Assembly (NCBI GenBank): GCA_017309115.1
Contig: JAFLEF010000034.1
Coordinates: 21,133-85,132, forward strand
DNA from: Verrucomicrobiota bacterium
Lineage (GTDB): Bacteria > Verrucomicrobiota > Verrucomicrobiia > Limisphaerales > UBA9464
Length of the DNA stretch: 64,000 bases
Direction of reading: 5' to 3'
Part shown: positions 45,916-55,047 of the stretch, one piece after another
How the letters are laid out: each line of letters starts with the position of its first letter
Numbering within the stretch: position 1 is the stretch's first letter
Translations under genes and position numbers: made by a program
Notes under the pieces: generated by a model
The model's database searches: none
What the model was told of the DNA's origin: nothing
What the model saw: the letters and a program-made list of their open reading frames with translations, nothing else

Positions 45916-48900
45916 TAGACTTGTCCTCCTTGGTCAACCATCAAGGCCGCGTGACCGGCCCCTTCTTTGGCGCCGTGGTCACTTCCATGACCATGACCAT
46001 GTCCTTCGAAGGGATTCTCATGCCGGATTCGCATGTAATCCTGGAGCGAATTCGGCGAGGTGGAATAATCAGGCATCGCGGGGTTCGGGTTGCGAATGCG
46101 CGCGAGGTAAGTGACCCGCGGCTTGTTATCGAGGAAACCAAGCACCGTGTAGTTGCGCGGTTCGGCCTTCAGCTTGTTCACCCGCGCCTCCGGATCCAGC
46201 AGGTTGCCGAACACAATGGCATCGGCCGGACAGACTTCCTGGCAAGCAGTCTTCACCATGTCGCCAGGCACGCGGACGTTTCCGCTGTCCCGGGCCGTGA
46301 CTTTCATGGCGATCTTGGCCTGCTCGATCCGCTGGACGCAGAACGTGCATTTCTCCATTACGCCCCGCATACGAACCGAGACGTCAGGATTCTTCACCAA
46401 TTTGACGACTTCCCATTCTTTCTCCTCGTACCGGTTCTTGCCGAGCGGTCCCTGATACAGCGGAGAGGCGAGCTCGAAGAACATGTTGTCATCGCCCGCC
46501 GCGAAGGAGTTATCGCGCTTGTTGTAGTCGAAAAAGTTGAACCGACGGACCTTGTAAGGGCAGTTGTTGGAACAATACCGGGTGCCGATGCACCGGTTGT
46601 AAGCCATGACATTCAGGCCTTCGGAATCGTGCGCGGTGGCGTTGACCGGGCAGACGCTCTCGCACGGCGCGTTCTCGCAGTGCTGGCAGAACATCGGCTG
46701 AACCACCATCTGCGGATCGTCCGCGGGCACTTCGGAAGATGTCGGAATCTTCGGATCGTAGCTGTAGTACCGATCAATGCGCATCCAGTGCATCTCGCGG
46801 CCCCGAGCCACCTGCCCTTTGCCAACGATCGGGATATTGTTTTCCGCCTGACAGGCCACCACACAAGCGGAGCAGCCGGTGCAGGATCCCAAATCAACCA
46901 CCATGCCCCACTGGTTGATGTCGGACTTGGTCCACGGGTCCGTGACATACGGACTCTGGTAGATGTTTTTGATGGAACCATCGGGATTGCGCGGCACGTG
47001 ACCGAGGTGCGCGTCGAGGTCCATGTTCTGGGCAAAATCCGGCTTCTTTTGATATTCCGCGAAATTGGCTTCGCGAACCACCGGACGGCCCTCCATCAAG
47101 CCGTGTTCCTGAGTCGCCGCCACCGAGGCGCGTCGGGTGACCTGCTCCACCTTGGCCCCAGAAATCAAAGCCTTGTGCGCCGTGGTCAGCAACGGATACC
47201 CGTTAAATCCGCTGTTCTTGCCCACCCGACCAACCTTGGTTCGGCCATAGCCCAGAGCGATGCCCACCACGTTGTCAGCTTGCCCCGGTTGGATCCACAC
47301 CGGCCCTTCCACACTCACGCCGTTGACCGTCACCTTCAGGATAATCTGTCGGAAAAGCCCGTCGTGAGCCTTTTGATCAACGGGAATGTCCCCGGGCTTG
47401 GTGGACTTGAAGACGAATCCTTCCTTCTCTAGGGGCAGTCCAAGATCTCGCGCCGTTTTGGGCGAAATCATCATGACGTTCTCCCAAACGATCTTTGTGA
47501 CCGGATCGGGCAACTCCTGAAGCCAACCGTTGTTGGCATCTCGACCGTCGTCGACCTTATCCCGATACAGAACAACTTCGAACCCTTCAGCCTTCGCGGA
47601 TGGACCACCCATCGCAGCGGCTGCTTTGCCAGCATTGAAGGCGACCGAAGAAGTCTTGTAAGCGCTTTCGGAAAGAAACCCGTCGTGCAGGAACTTATTC
47701 CAAGCTTCTTCCCCGTCTGCGCCCAAGCTCCTGACAGTCTCCCGAACCAGTTCGTACGGAGATACCTGTTCCAATCCCGCCAACCGGGCCAGAACTTCCA
47801 GGTCGGTCAGCCCACCAAACAGCGGCTGAAGCAACGGCTGAACCGGCAGCACCGTCCCGTCGACCGTGCGGGAATCGCCCCAAGATTCGAGGAAGTGAGC
47901 AGCGGCTAGGTGCCAATTGGAAATCGCAAAAGTCTCGTCCTCGTAGTAGCCGAGCCGGATCACGGTCTTCGCCTTCCGGGCGGCTTCCGCAAACTTCAGG
48001 TCGGCCGGGGCGTTGTAGGCGGGATTTCCACCCAAAATCAGCAACGTGTCCACGGAGCCGGCGTTCAGGGCCTTCACCAATTCCGTAAGGCTGGTCGTGT
48101 CCGCCGGGGCCGAATTCGCCACCAAATGCAGCGTCTTGCCCGAAGCTCCCAAGGCCTCGTTCAACGCCGCAGCGATCAAATGGACCGCCAAAGGCTGTCG
48201 ATAGCCCGCCACCACGACGGCGCTGCCCTTGTGGGCTGCCAAATCTTTGGCGCACTCTTCGGCCCACTTGGCCGAGGCAGTGGAACCGGAGGCCAGCTGA
48301 CGCAGCGGGCCAGCAAGCGGTCCGCTGGTCACCAGGACAGAAGCCACTTGGGCGGCCACCGCCACCACTTCGCTCGGTTTCACGCGAAGGCGGTGATCCG
48401 CCTGCCCACCCGTGATCGACATCAGCGACTCCACGACGTAGAGGCGGTTCATGTCGTCGCCAGGCTGCCGGTGTTTGGAATATCCCCGGGTGTGACCCGA
48501 TGCGCCCTGCTCCGTCCCGAACAAATCCGCATCCAGCGACAGGATTCTCTTGGCGTTTTCGAGCCGAACCACCGGTTGAACGCCCGGACCGTAGGCAATC
48601 GCCGAGGCCTCTCGACTCACCGCCAGATCGACGGGCTCATAGCTCACCCAATGGGCCGCGCTGAACTTCTCGGTCAGCGCCCGTTGCAATCGATCCCGGG
48701 TTGGCGAACTGCTGTGTTCCGCGAGGACGTACAATCCCGCGCCCGAGTTGCCGGAAAACTTCTTCGAAAGCGCCGCCAACGCATCCAGCGCCTTGGCCGC
48801 ATCAACATCACTCCCGTTGGACGTATGACGGGTCGCCCGGTCCGGATCATACAGATTCAGAATGGCGGCTTGAACTTGGGCGTTGGTACCCAAATTCCCA

Positions 48901-49292
48901 GGGACCAGCGGATTGGCCTCCAGCTTGGTTGGGCGGCCATCCTGCCACTTGGCGAGAATCGGCGTGGCCGCATCCCGATTGGGACAGGACGTAGCGTAGA
49001 ATTTCCATCCGCCGTGGAGATAACCCTCGGGCTGTTTGCCGAACGGAAGAAGGGTCTCTTCGGGGCGGCGGCAGCCTGTGGCCATTCCACCCAATCCCGC
49101 CAACAGGAAGCTGGCGGACATGATCTTCATCCATTCGCGGCGGGACTCACCGTCAGGAGCCAAACTGGCTCCCGCAGCAAATTCCTTTTCGATCCACTCA
49201 CGAACCTCGGGGCGGTCCTGCAAGTGTTCGAGGGAACGCCAGTATTTGCGGCCCGTTTCAGGCTCGGGGCAAGGCGGGGGAATCGTCTTCAT
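45915..49292 (-). CDS. actB: Alternative Complex III subunit ActB, MoCo-like/Fe-S fusion
   Basis: 1125 residues from the ATG at 49292, which overlaps the actA stop as ATGA. An N-terminal extension of about 50 residues precedes a Tat-like signal ([22 protein letters not shown] at 51-52), the TAT-variant arrangement known for these proteins; Cys74 follows. The middle is a molybdopterin-oxidoreductase-like domain that in this family lacks the cofactor. The C-terminal ferredoxin part (about 800-1020) holds four cysteine clusters, including [26 protein letters not shown] and [12 protein letters not shown], enough for four Fe-S centres. Confidence 0.94.
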   Translation of the reverse strand: MKTIPPPCPEPETGRKYWRSLEHLQDRPEVREWIEKEFAAGASLAPDGESRREWMKIMSASFLLAGLGGMATGCRRPEETLLPFGKQPEGYLHGGWKFYATSCPNRDAATPILAKWQDGRPTKLEANPLVPGNLGTNAQVQAAILNLYDPDRATRHTSNGSDVDAAKALDALAALSKKFSGNSGAGLYVLAEHSSSPTRDRLQRALTEKFSAAHWVSYEPVDLAVSREASAIAYGPGVQPVVRLENAKRILSLDADLFGTEQGASGHTRGYSKHRQPGDDMNRLYVVESLMSITGGQADHRLRVKPSEVVAVAAQVASVLVTSGPLAGPLRQLASGSTASAKWAEECAKDLAAHKGSAVVVAGYRQPLAVHLIAAALNEALGASGKTLHLVANSAPADTTSLTELVKALNAGSVDTLLILGGNPAYNAPADLKFAEAARKAKTVIRLGYYEDETFAISNWHLAAAHFLESWGDSRTVDGTVLPVQPLLQPLFGGLTDLEVLARLAGLEQVSPYELVRETVRSLGADGEEAWNKFLHDGFLSESAYKTSSVAFNAGKAAAAMGGPSAKAEGFEVVLYRDKVDDGRDANNGWLQELPDPVTKIVWENVMMISPKTARDLGLPLEKEGFVFKSTKPGDIPVDQKAHDGLFRQIILKVTVNGVSVEGPVWIQPGQADNVVGIALGYGRTKVGRVGKNSGFNGYPLLTTAHKALISGAKVEQVTRRASVAATQEHGLMEGRPVVREANFAEYQKKPDFAQNMDLDAHLGHVPRNPDGSIKNIYQSPYVTDPWTKSDINQWGMVVDLGSCTGCSACVVACQAENNIPIVGKGQVARGREMHWMRIDRYYSYDPKIPTSSEVPADDPQMVVQPMFCQHCENAPCESVCPVNATAHDSEGLNVMAYNRCIGTRYCSNNCPYKVRRFNFFDYNKRDNSFAAGDDNMFFELASPLYQGPLGKNRYEEKEWEVVKLVKNPDVSVRMRGVMEKCTFCVQRIEQAKIAMKVTARDSGNVRVPGDMVKTACQEVCPADAIVFGNLLDPEARVNKLKAEPRNYTVLGFLDNKPRVTYLARIRNPNPAMPDYSTSPNSLQDYMRIRHENPFEGHGHGHGSDHGAKEGAGHAALMVDQGGQV

Positions 49293-49927
49293 CAGCGGTG
49301 ACAGACCGAGCAGCTTTCGCCGGGTTGAACCTTCCAATCATGGACCAGCTGTTTGCCGTCCACTTGACCTTTCCAATCCAGTTGGGTGACGAACTGGAGC
49401 GGTCGGATGTTGTCCTCCGGCTTGCGATGGCAATCGAGGCAGAAGGACATCGAAAGTGACTTGGCGTGATAAACTTCCTCCATCTCGTTGATTTGACCAT
49501 GGCAGCTGACACAGCTGATGCCGCGGTTTACATGCACCGAGTGGTTGAAATAAACGTAGTCGGGCACCTTGTGGATCTGAACCCAGGGAATCGGGGTGCC
49601 GGACTGATAGGAATCACGAACGAGCTGCAACCGCGGATCATCCTTCAGGATGAGGCTATGGCAGTTCATGCAGGTGCTGGCCGCCGGGATGTTGGAGAAC
49701 CAAGATTTCTCCACCCCGTTGTGGCAGTACCGGCAGTCAATTCCCAGTTGGCTGGAATGAACCTTGTGGGAGAAAGGCACCGGCTGGATGGGCTGGTAGC
49801 CGACCCGAGTGTACTTCGGTGTGAAGTAGTACCACACTCCGGCAGTCACCAACGTACCAATCAGGCCGCCGCCAATCAGCAGCTTGGGACCAAGCTGATT
49901 GGCCCATTTAGGGAAGATGGATGGCAT
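49292..49927 (-). CDS. actA: Alternative Complex III pentahaem cytochrome ActA
   Basis: 211 residues with one N-terminal membrane helix (about 17-35) and five CxxCH motifs: CRYCH 65-69, CMNCH 86-90, CVSCH 139-143, CLDCH 163-167 and CSVCH 206-210. This matches the five-haem ActA that takes electrons from ActB. It is the first gene of an eleven-gene operon reaching to ccoP. The 259 bases upstream, up to miaA, should hold the operon promoter. Confidence 0.95.
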   Translation of the reverse strand: MPSIFPKWANQLGPKLLIGGGLIGTLVTAGVWYYFTPKYTRVGYQPIQPVPFSHKVHSSQLGIDCRYCHNGVEKSWFSNIPAASTCMNCHSLILKDDPRLQLVRDSYQSGTPIPWVQIHKVPDYVYFNHSVHVNRGISCVSCHGQINEMEEVYHAKSLSMSFCLDCHRKPEDNIRPLQFVTQLDWKGQVDGKQLVHDWKVQPGESCSVCHR

Positions 49928-50041
49928 CGGTCAGCGTCAAGGCCGGATCACGCCCGGCGGTTAAACTTATCCAGCAAAAATTGAATGATTAGTACCACTG
50001 TTTCGTGGTAAGGGAAGTAACGTTTCCCCTTCAGCGAACAA

Positions 50042-50054
50042 CCGGAATTTCCGG
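50042..50054. promoter_or_regulatory. Short palindrome upstream of the act operon
   Basis: CCGGAA-T-TTCCGG forms a perfect 6-bp inverted repeat around one base, 115 bases before the actA start. It could be a dimer-binding site controlling the respiratory operon. The 49928-50186 gap otherwise shows only short hairpins and no clear promoter hexamers. Confidence 0.4.
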
Positions 50055-50186
50055 AAGGCGCACGATTTTCGTCAGCTTAATCCGTCCAATAAGCGACCGA
50101 ACCGCCCGAACGAACTCGGCTGGTGAGCACGTGCATCACAGCTTCGTGAAAAAAATCACAAGCGGCCTATCGAGGGCAAGCGTTCA

Positions 50187-51161
50187 TTATTCAGGACAAG
50201 CCTTTGACCTCCTTTTTTCGACCGCATTTTCGATCCAATCCCGCAGGCGCATCGCCGTCTCCAAAGGAGTCTCGCGCTCAGTCACCTCCACCCACCGGAG
50301 ATCCATCTGTCCCCGAAACCAAGTCAATTGACGCTTCGCCAATTGACGCGTTCGAACCTTCACCAGTTCAATCGTTTCCAACCTCCCACGCATGCCGTCC
50401 AGCTGCTCCAACACTTGCCGGTACCCGATCGCTTGCAGCGCCGTCCGATTCTCCCGAAGTCCGCCTTCCAACAACCGTTCTGTCTCGGCCACCAAGCCCT
50501 CAGCAAACATGCGATCAACGCGCCGATGAATTCTTCGCACGGTGTCTTCACGACTCCGGCCAATTCCAAAAGAACGGCCCGCCAGTTCGGGCGCTCGTTC
50601 CGGCCATTGGGCGCGTTGCTGTGAAAATGGCTTCCCCGTGAGCCGGATGACTTCCACCGCCCGCACCACCCTCCGTCGGTTCTGCACATCGATCTCGTCA
50701 AACGTGGCCCAATCCTTCCGGGCTAACTCATCCAAAAGCGCCGGTAGCGGCATAGCCTCCAGCTCTGTTCTCAAGGCCAAGTCCGGCGCCGGCGCCTCAC
50801 CCAGACCGTTTATCCAAGCATTGAAATATAACCCCGTCCCACCGCAGAGAATGGGCACTCGCCCACGCGCCTGCACCGCTCGAACTTCAGCCTCAGCCAA
50901 AGCGACGAACCGCGCCGCATCGAAGGATTCCCGTAGGTCCACGACGTCGATCAGATGATGTCGGACCCGCGCCTGTTCCTCTGCCGAGGGCTTGGCTGTT
51001 CCTACGTTTAGTCCCCGGTACACCTGCATGGAGTCAACCGAGATGATCTCACCCGACACCAATTCAGCCAATTCGAGGGCAACGGCTGATTTCCCAGTCG
51101 CCGTGGCACCCGCCAAAACTACCGGCGCCAATGAGCGGGACACCTCAACCATGGGTCTCAT
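50187..51161 (-). CDS. miaA: tRNA dimethylallyltransferase MiaA
   Basis: 324 residues. P-loop AGATATGKSAVALELA at the start, ISVDSMQVYRGLNVGTAKPS with the tRNA-recognition residues, and LCGGTGLYFNAWINGL; the C-terminal part has QAIGYRQVLEQL and RTRQLAKRQLTWFR. It adds the isopentenyl group to A37 of tRNAs reading UNN codons. A second in-frame ATG at 51152 is an alternative start. Confidence 0.95.
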   Translation of the reverse strand: MRPMVEVSRSLAPVVLAGATATGKSAVALELAELVSGEIISVDSMQVYRGLNVGTAKPSAEEQARVRHHLIDVVDLRESFDAARFVALAEAEVRAVQARGRVPILCGGTGLYFNAWINGLGEAPAPDLALRTELEAMPLPALLDELARKDWATFDEIDVQNRRRVVRAVEVIRLTGKPFSQQRAQWPERAPELAGRSFGIGRSREDTVRRIHRRVDRMFAEGLVAETERLLEGGLRENRTALQAIGYRQVLEQLDGMRGRLETIELVKVRTRQLAKRQLTWFRGQMDLRWVEVTERETPLETAMRLRDWIENAVEKRRSKACPE

Positions 51162-51192
51162 GTTCTCACCGGAAATCTGCGGGGAACCCCCT

Positions 51193-51735
51193 TCATTTCA
51201 CCGAACCCGCCGGTTCCGTCTTCGTCGGCGGCCGAGAGGAATCCGCCTGCCACGACAACAGAATCAACAAACCCACGCCAACACAGATGGCCATGTCAGC
51301 GACATTGAACGCCGGAAATCCGATCTCTCCACCCTGACGCGGGGTCAGGTAGAACCTCAGAAAATCGATCACGTGTTGTCGGCTGGGCATCAGGCGATCG
51401 GTCAGGTTTCCGGCAATTCCTCCAAACAGAAGCCCAAGTGCGAATTGGCCCGTGAGCCGATGCGCTTCGAAATGCCGGCGAAAGATCCATAAAGCCACCA
51501 TGGCGACCCCGGACACCAGCGCGAGAACATGGTTGTTGTGACGAAACAGACTCCAAGCCGCCCCGGTGTTGCCCCAATGCACGAACTTGAAGAATCCGGG
51601 GACAATGTCGTGCTCCTGCTCGAGACCCAGGAACCGGAGGACCACCAGTTTCGTAATTTGATCCAACGCATAGACCCCCACTCCCAGGGCGATGATTCGC
51701 TGGGAACCGGTCAAAGCGCGAAAAGCCGAAATCAT
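51193..51735 (-). CDS. lspA: Lipoprotein signal peptidase
   Basis: 180 residues with four membrane helices. The family boxes are ALDQITKLVV, HWGNTGAAWSLF, GGIAGNLTDRL and FNVADMAICVG; the Asp in the last two are the catalytic pair. It removes signal peptides from prolipoproteins such as the several lipoproteins in this window. It lies 31 bases upstream of miaA on the same strand. Confidence 0.95.
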   Translation of the reverse strand: MISAFRALTGSQRIIALGVGVYALDQITKLVVLRFLGLEQEHDIVPGFFKFVHWGNTGAAWSLFRHNNHVLALVSGVAMVALWIFRRHFEAHRLTGQFALGLLFGGIAGNLTDRLMPSRQHVIDFLRFYLTPRQGGEIGFPAFNVADMAICVGVGLLILLSWQADSSRPPTKTEPAGSVK

Positions 51736-51784
51736 GGACGGGTAACGCTAACGTCAGGCCCAAACATGGGCCAAGTGGCCAATT

Positions 51785-52483
51785 TCACGGCCGCACCGCT
51801 TGGTAAACCGTCTTCGCCATGAGCTCCGAACCCTTGGCATTCGGATGAATCCCGTCCGGGAAGGCGGACGGGTTCCCACTCAAGGCGTCAAAGAGGTCAA
51901 TGACGGGAACCTTTTCGCGGTCGCACACCACTTCAATGCCATCCATGACCTCGTCCAGGGTCTGAGCATTGATACCCCATTCATCCTTGTAAACCGGTGG
52001 GGGTAGGCAGGCCCAAATTTTTGGCTTGGGGCGCAGATCCTTCAACGCGGTCAACATCGCCCGGTATTCGGTCTCGAAGGTCTCCTTGCCCTTCCAGTTC
52101 TGTGGCTTGGTATCATTGGTACCCAGGATCAAGATGATCACCCCGGGCTGAAACTCTTTCAGGGCCGCAAACTCCGCTGTGCCTGAATAGGGCAGGTCCC
52201 CCGTACCACTTACTGTTGCTCCGCTATGGCCCAGATTGCGGACATCAAAGCGGGGGCCGAGAAAACGAGCCAACTGGGCCGGATAGGCTGATTTCTCCCG
52301 ATCCGGAATCCCAGCGCCAAACGTGATGCTATCGCCGACACAGGCCACGCGAATGACGGGGTCACCCGACCGGTCGGTGGCGAAATCCTCGACCCGGATA
52401 TGAGGAGTGCGTTTGGCCTTGCCCCCGCATCCCACGGCGAAAGCGGACCCCAAGGCGACAGTAAAGAACAGACGGCGGTTCAT
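51785..52483 (-). CDS. GDSL/SGNH esterase-like lipoprotein
   Basis: 232 residues. Lipoprotein signal with lipobox AVGC (Cys19). SGNH blocks: GDSIT at 50-54 (nucleophile Ser52), a Gly in LGHSGAT, Asn in LILGTNDTK, and the Asp-His pair in FPDGIHPN near the C-terminus. It should hydrolyse an ester on a periplasmic or surface glycan or lipid. It is 49 bases upstream of lspA; the operon link is uncertain. Confidence 0.9.
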   Translation of the reverse strand: MNRRLFFTVALGSAFAVGCGGKAKRTPHIRVEDFATDRSGDPVIRVACVGDSITFGAGIPDREKSAYPAQLARFLGPRFDVRNLGHSGATVSGTGDLPYSGTAEFAALKEFQPGVIILILGTNDTKPQNWKGKETFETEYRAMLTALKDLRPKPKIWACLPPPVYKDEWGINAQTLDEVMDGIEVVCDREKVPVIDLFDALSGNPSAFPDGIHPNAKGSELMAKTVYQAVRP

Positions 52484-52564
52484 GAGAAGACAGCGCCCAA
52501 TGTGGCGGGCGTAGCCAACCGTTCAAGCTGCTTCACCGCTTCGTCAGCGATTAGCCTAGCCAAG

Positions 52565-53950
52565 TCACTGCCCGGAATAGTGGGCATCAACCCGCGCCAT
52601 CACATCCCGATAGGAAATGTCCTGCTCGTAAATGACCTTGAATTGCTCAATCGCCTCCTCCTTCTTGCCCATTTTATCGAGCACGATTCCCAGCTGATAC
52701 CGCAATTCCTTGGCCTCGTCATCGAAGGTCAGTTTTTCCTTCAACGCCTCCTGCAACTTCCGCGCGGCCAAATCGTTCATTCCCCTCTTTGCGAACGCCT
52801 GCGCGAGCAGGTTCATCGCCGCAATTCGTTTGTTGGGATTGTTCTGCGCCTTCTGGAGTTCGGCAATCGCCTCGCCCACGCGACCCGCCTCAAGATGGAG
52901 TGCCCCCAGCTCGTAACGGATCTGCAGGTCGGTGGGATTGAGATCGGCGCGCCGCTTAACGTCGTCCAGCAACCACTGCTGACGCTTTGTCTTCATTTCC
53001 GCCAGCCGGAGTTCGTATTCCGGATCATTCTGGTCGAGCGCCCGGGTCAAATGTTCGAATTCTGCAAGTTTGGCATCCCGCAACGCCTCGAGAATCATCG
53101 GGTCATTCACTCCCGCCTTGGCGAGATAGAGCTCAAGGTATCGGGTGGTGTTGGCAAAATCCTTCTTCTTCAGGTGCAGATCGGCAATCTCTCGGATCAG
53201 CTTGAGGTTGTCGGGTTCTTTGGCCAGGCGGCCTTCCAGCTCCGTGAGCAGGGAAGTCGCAACATCGACATCCTTCACCAAACGATGCTGCTGCTCGAGC
53301 AAACGCGATTCTTCCTTATCTTTGAGCACATCTCGAAAGCTGCCTTCGCCACCCTCGAGCTGACCGTAGCCCCCTTCATGCAGTGTTCGGTTGGCGAGCG
53401 TGTTCTTGAGTCGTTCGTTGGCTTCGGTATCTCGAGGATCCACTCGCAAAAGGTCCCGTAGAATTCGTTCGGCTCGGGCTCGGTTGCCCAATTGGCTGAG
53501 GGCTTCCGCCAATTCCAAAGCCAGTTTTCGATCGCTGGGCTTGTGTTTGAAAGCCACTTCGAGCGAAAGCACCGCCGTCTTCGGAAAACCGCTGGCCATG
53601 GCCGCATCGGCCAGCAACTCATGCGCGGAGGCATTTCCGGGATCTTCATTTAGCACTTCCTCTGCAATCTGGATCGCATCCAGCGGATTGGAACGGAGCG
53701 CCACCTGACCGCGCGTCAGACTGCTCGCAGAACCGACGAATTTTTTGAAAAAGCTGCGTTTACCCGCCGAGCGCTTGTGTTGCGTGGCCCGGAGCGCTTC
53801 ACGGGCTTCGTAATATCCCGGCTCCAAGCGCAAGGCCTGCATGAAAAGCGTGATGGCGTAGTCCAAGTTGTTCTTTTCCACCGCCGCTATGCCTTTTTCG
53901 AACAGCTCTCGAGTGGTGAACGGAATTTGGGTTGATGACTTCTCAGGCAT
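52565..53950 (-). CDS. TPR-repeat protein
   Basis: 461 residues from the ATG at 53950. Serial helical repeats of the TPR type are visible, such as LFEKGIAAVEKNNLDYAITL, LFMQALRLEPGYYEAREALR, AAMASGFPKTAVLSLEVAFK and a later set around IADLHLKKKDFANTTRYLEL. No signal peptide, so it is probably a cytoplasmic scaffold. No enzyme motif is seen. It diverges from the DUF3616 gene with 128 bases between the starts, which contain a palindrome. Confidence 0.85.
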   Translation of the reverse strand: MPEKSSTQIPFTTRELFEKGIAAVEKNNLDYAITLFMQALRLEPGYYEAREALRATQHKRSAGKRSFFKKFVGSASSLTRGQVALRSNPLDAIQIAEEVLNEDPGNASAHELLADAAMASGFPKTAVLSLEVAFKHKPSDRKLALELAEALSQLGNRARAERILRDLLRVDPRDTEANERLKNTLANRTLHEGGYGQLEGGEGSFRDVLKDKEESRLLEQQHRLVKDVDVATSLLTELEGRLAKEPDNLKLIREIADLHLKKKDFANTTRYLELYLAKAGVNDPMILEALRDAKLAEFEHLTRALDQNDPEYELRLAEMKTKRQQWLLDDVKRRADLNPTDLQIRYELGALHLEAGRVGEAIAELQKAQNNPNKRIAAMNLLAQAFAKRGMNDLAARKLQEALKEKLTFDDEAKELRYQLGIVLDKMGKKEEAIEQFKVIYEQDISYRDVMARVDAHYSGQ

Positions 53951-53994
53951 GCCTGGAGTGTAAAAATTTGGCGTCGAGTTGCCAACCCTCTTTT

Positions 53995-54010
53995 GTTTAC
54001 CCGCGTAAAC
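53995..54010. promoter_or_regulatory. Palindrome in a divergent promoter region
   Basis: GTTTAC-CCGC-GTAAAC is a perfect 6-bp inverted repeat lying 45 bases from the TPR gene start and 69 from the DUF3616 gene start. A site for a shared dimeric regulator is plausible. No regulator gene is adjacent. Confidence 0.45.
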
Positions 54011-54078
54011 TTTATCGCGATTGAAATCTACGGTACTGCGACTTTGACGGTCTCCGACGTTTGTTTCACGTTGGTAAC

Positions 54079-55044
54079 ATGACCGGCCGGAATCTCTCCT
54101 CGTGGCTTGCCACCGTCTTGGCGCTCTGGCCCACAGGTTCGCTGGTAGCAAATCCGGCCATGACCTTTCAAGGCATGGCCAACGCTTCCGCCGCGGTCCG
54201 CGTGGGGTCCGATCGCGTCCTCGTCGGGAGCGACGAGAACAATGTTCTGCAGCTGTACTCTGTAACCGGAGGCCCGCCTTTGGCCGGGTTTGAGACATCC
54301 CAGTGGCTGGGATTGCAGACGCGCAACAGGGAAGTTGATTTTGAAGGTGCCGCCCGACTGGGGGACATCACTTTCTGGCTCGGCTCCCACGGTCGCAATA
54401 ACTCGGGCGAGGCCCGACCCGATCGGCAACGACTGCTCGCCTTGCGAGTTGAAGCGGAGGACTCCCGGCTCATTCTAAAGCCTCTTGGGCCAGCTCTGAC
54501 CACCTTGCTCGATCAGTTGATCGCTTCGCCCAAGTATGCCCGTTTTCAGCTAGCCGAGGCAGCCCAACGAGCACCCGAGGCACCGGGAGGACTCAACTTC
54601 GAAGGTCTCGCTGCTGGCCCGCGAAACTCCCTGCTCTTGGGACTTCGCAATCCCGTCCCAGAGGGGAAGGCCTTGGTGATTCCTCTCCTAAATCCGTTCG
54701 AGGCCATTGTGGGCAAACCCGCCGAGTTTGGGGATCCGGTCCAGCTCGATCTTGGCGGAAAGGGCATTCGAGACCTCGCTTGGACCGGCCGCGACTACTT
54801 CATCGCGGCTGGTTCTGCCGAAGGTGGCGGCAAAACCACGATCTATCGCTGGGCTGGAGTTTCTGAACCGCCCGTCTTAATCGATACTCCCAAATTCAAA
54901 TCCCTGAACCCCGAGGCAATCGTGTACTTCGAATCACCTGCCCCAGGGCGGTGCCTGCTGTTGAGCGATGACGGGGGGCGTTCGTCCAATGAGACCCGCA
55001 ACTTTTCCCAGCGCACGTTCCGGGGCCTTTGGATCACTCCATAA
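54079..55044 (+). CDS. DUF3616 exported protein
   Basis: 321 residues from the ATG at 54079, with a signal peptide (MTGRNLSSWLATVLALWPTG). The body resembles DUF3616: VDFEGAARLGDITFWLGSHG, LNFEGLAAGPRNSLLLGLRN, GKGIRDLAWTGRDYFIAAGS, and NPEAIVYFE. These repeats suggest a beta-propeller. The family function is not established. It ends 4 bases from the convergent PhoH-family gene. Confidence 0.83.
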   Translation: MTGRNLSSWLATVLALWPTGSLVANPAMTFQGMANASAAVRVGSDRVLVGSDENNVLQLYSVTGGPPLAGFETSQWLGLQTRNREVDFEGAARLGDITFWLGSHGRNNSGEARPDRQRLLALRVEAEDSRLILKPLGPALTTLLDQLIASPKYARFQLAEAAQRAPEAPGGLNFEGLAAGPRNSLLLGLRNPVPEGKALVIPLLNPFEAIVGKPAEFGDPVQLDLGGKGIRDLAWTGRDYFIAAGSAEGGGKTTIYRWAGVSEPPVLIDTPKFKSLNPEAIVYFESPAPGRCLLLSDDGGRSSNETRNFSQRTFRGLWITP

Positions 55045-55047
55045 AGG

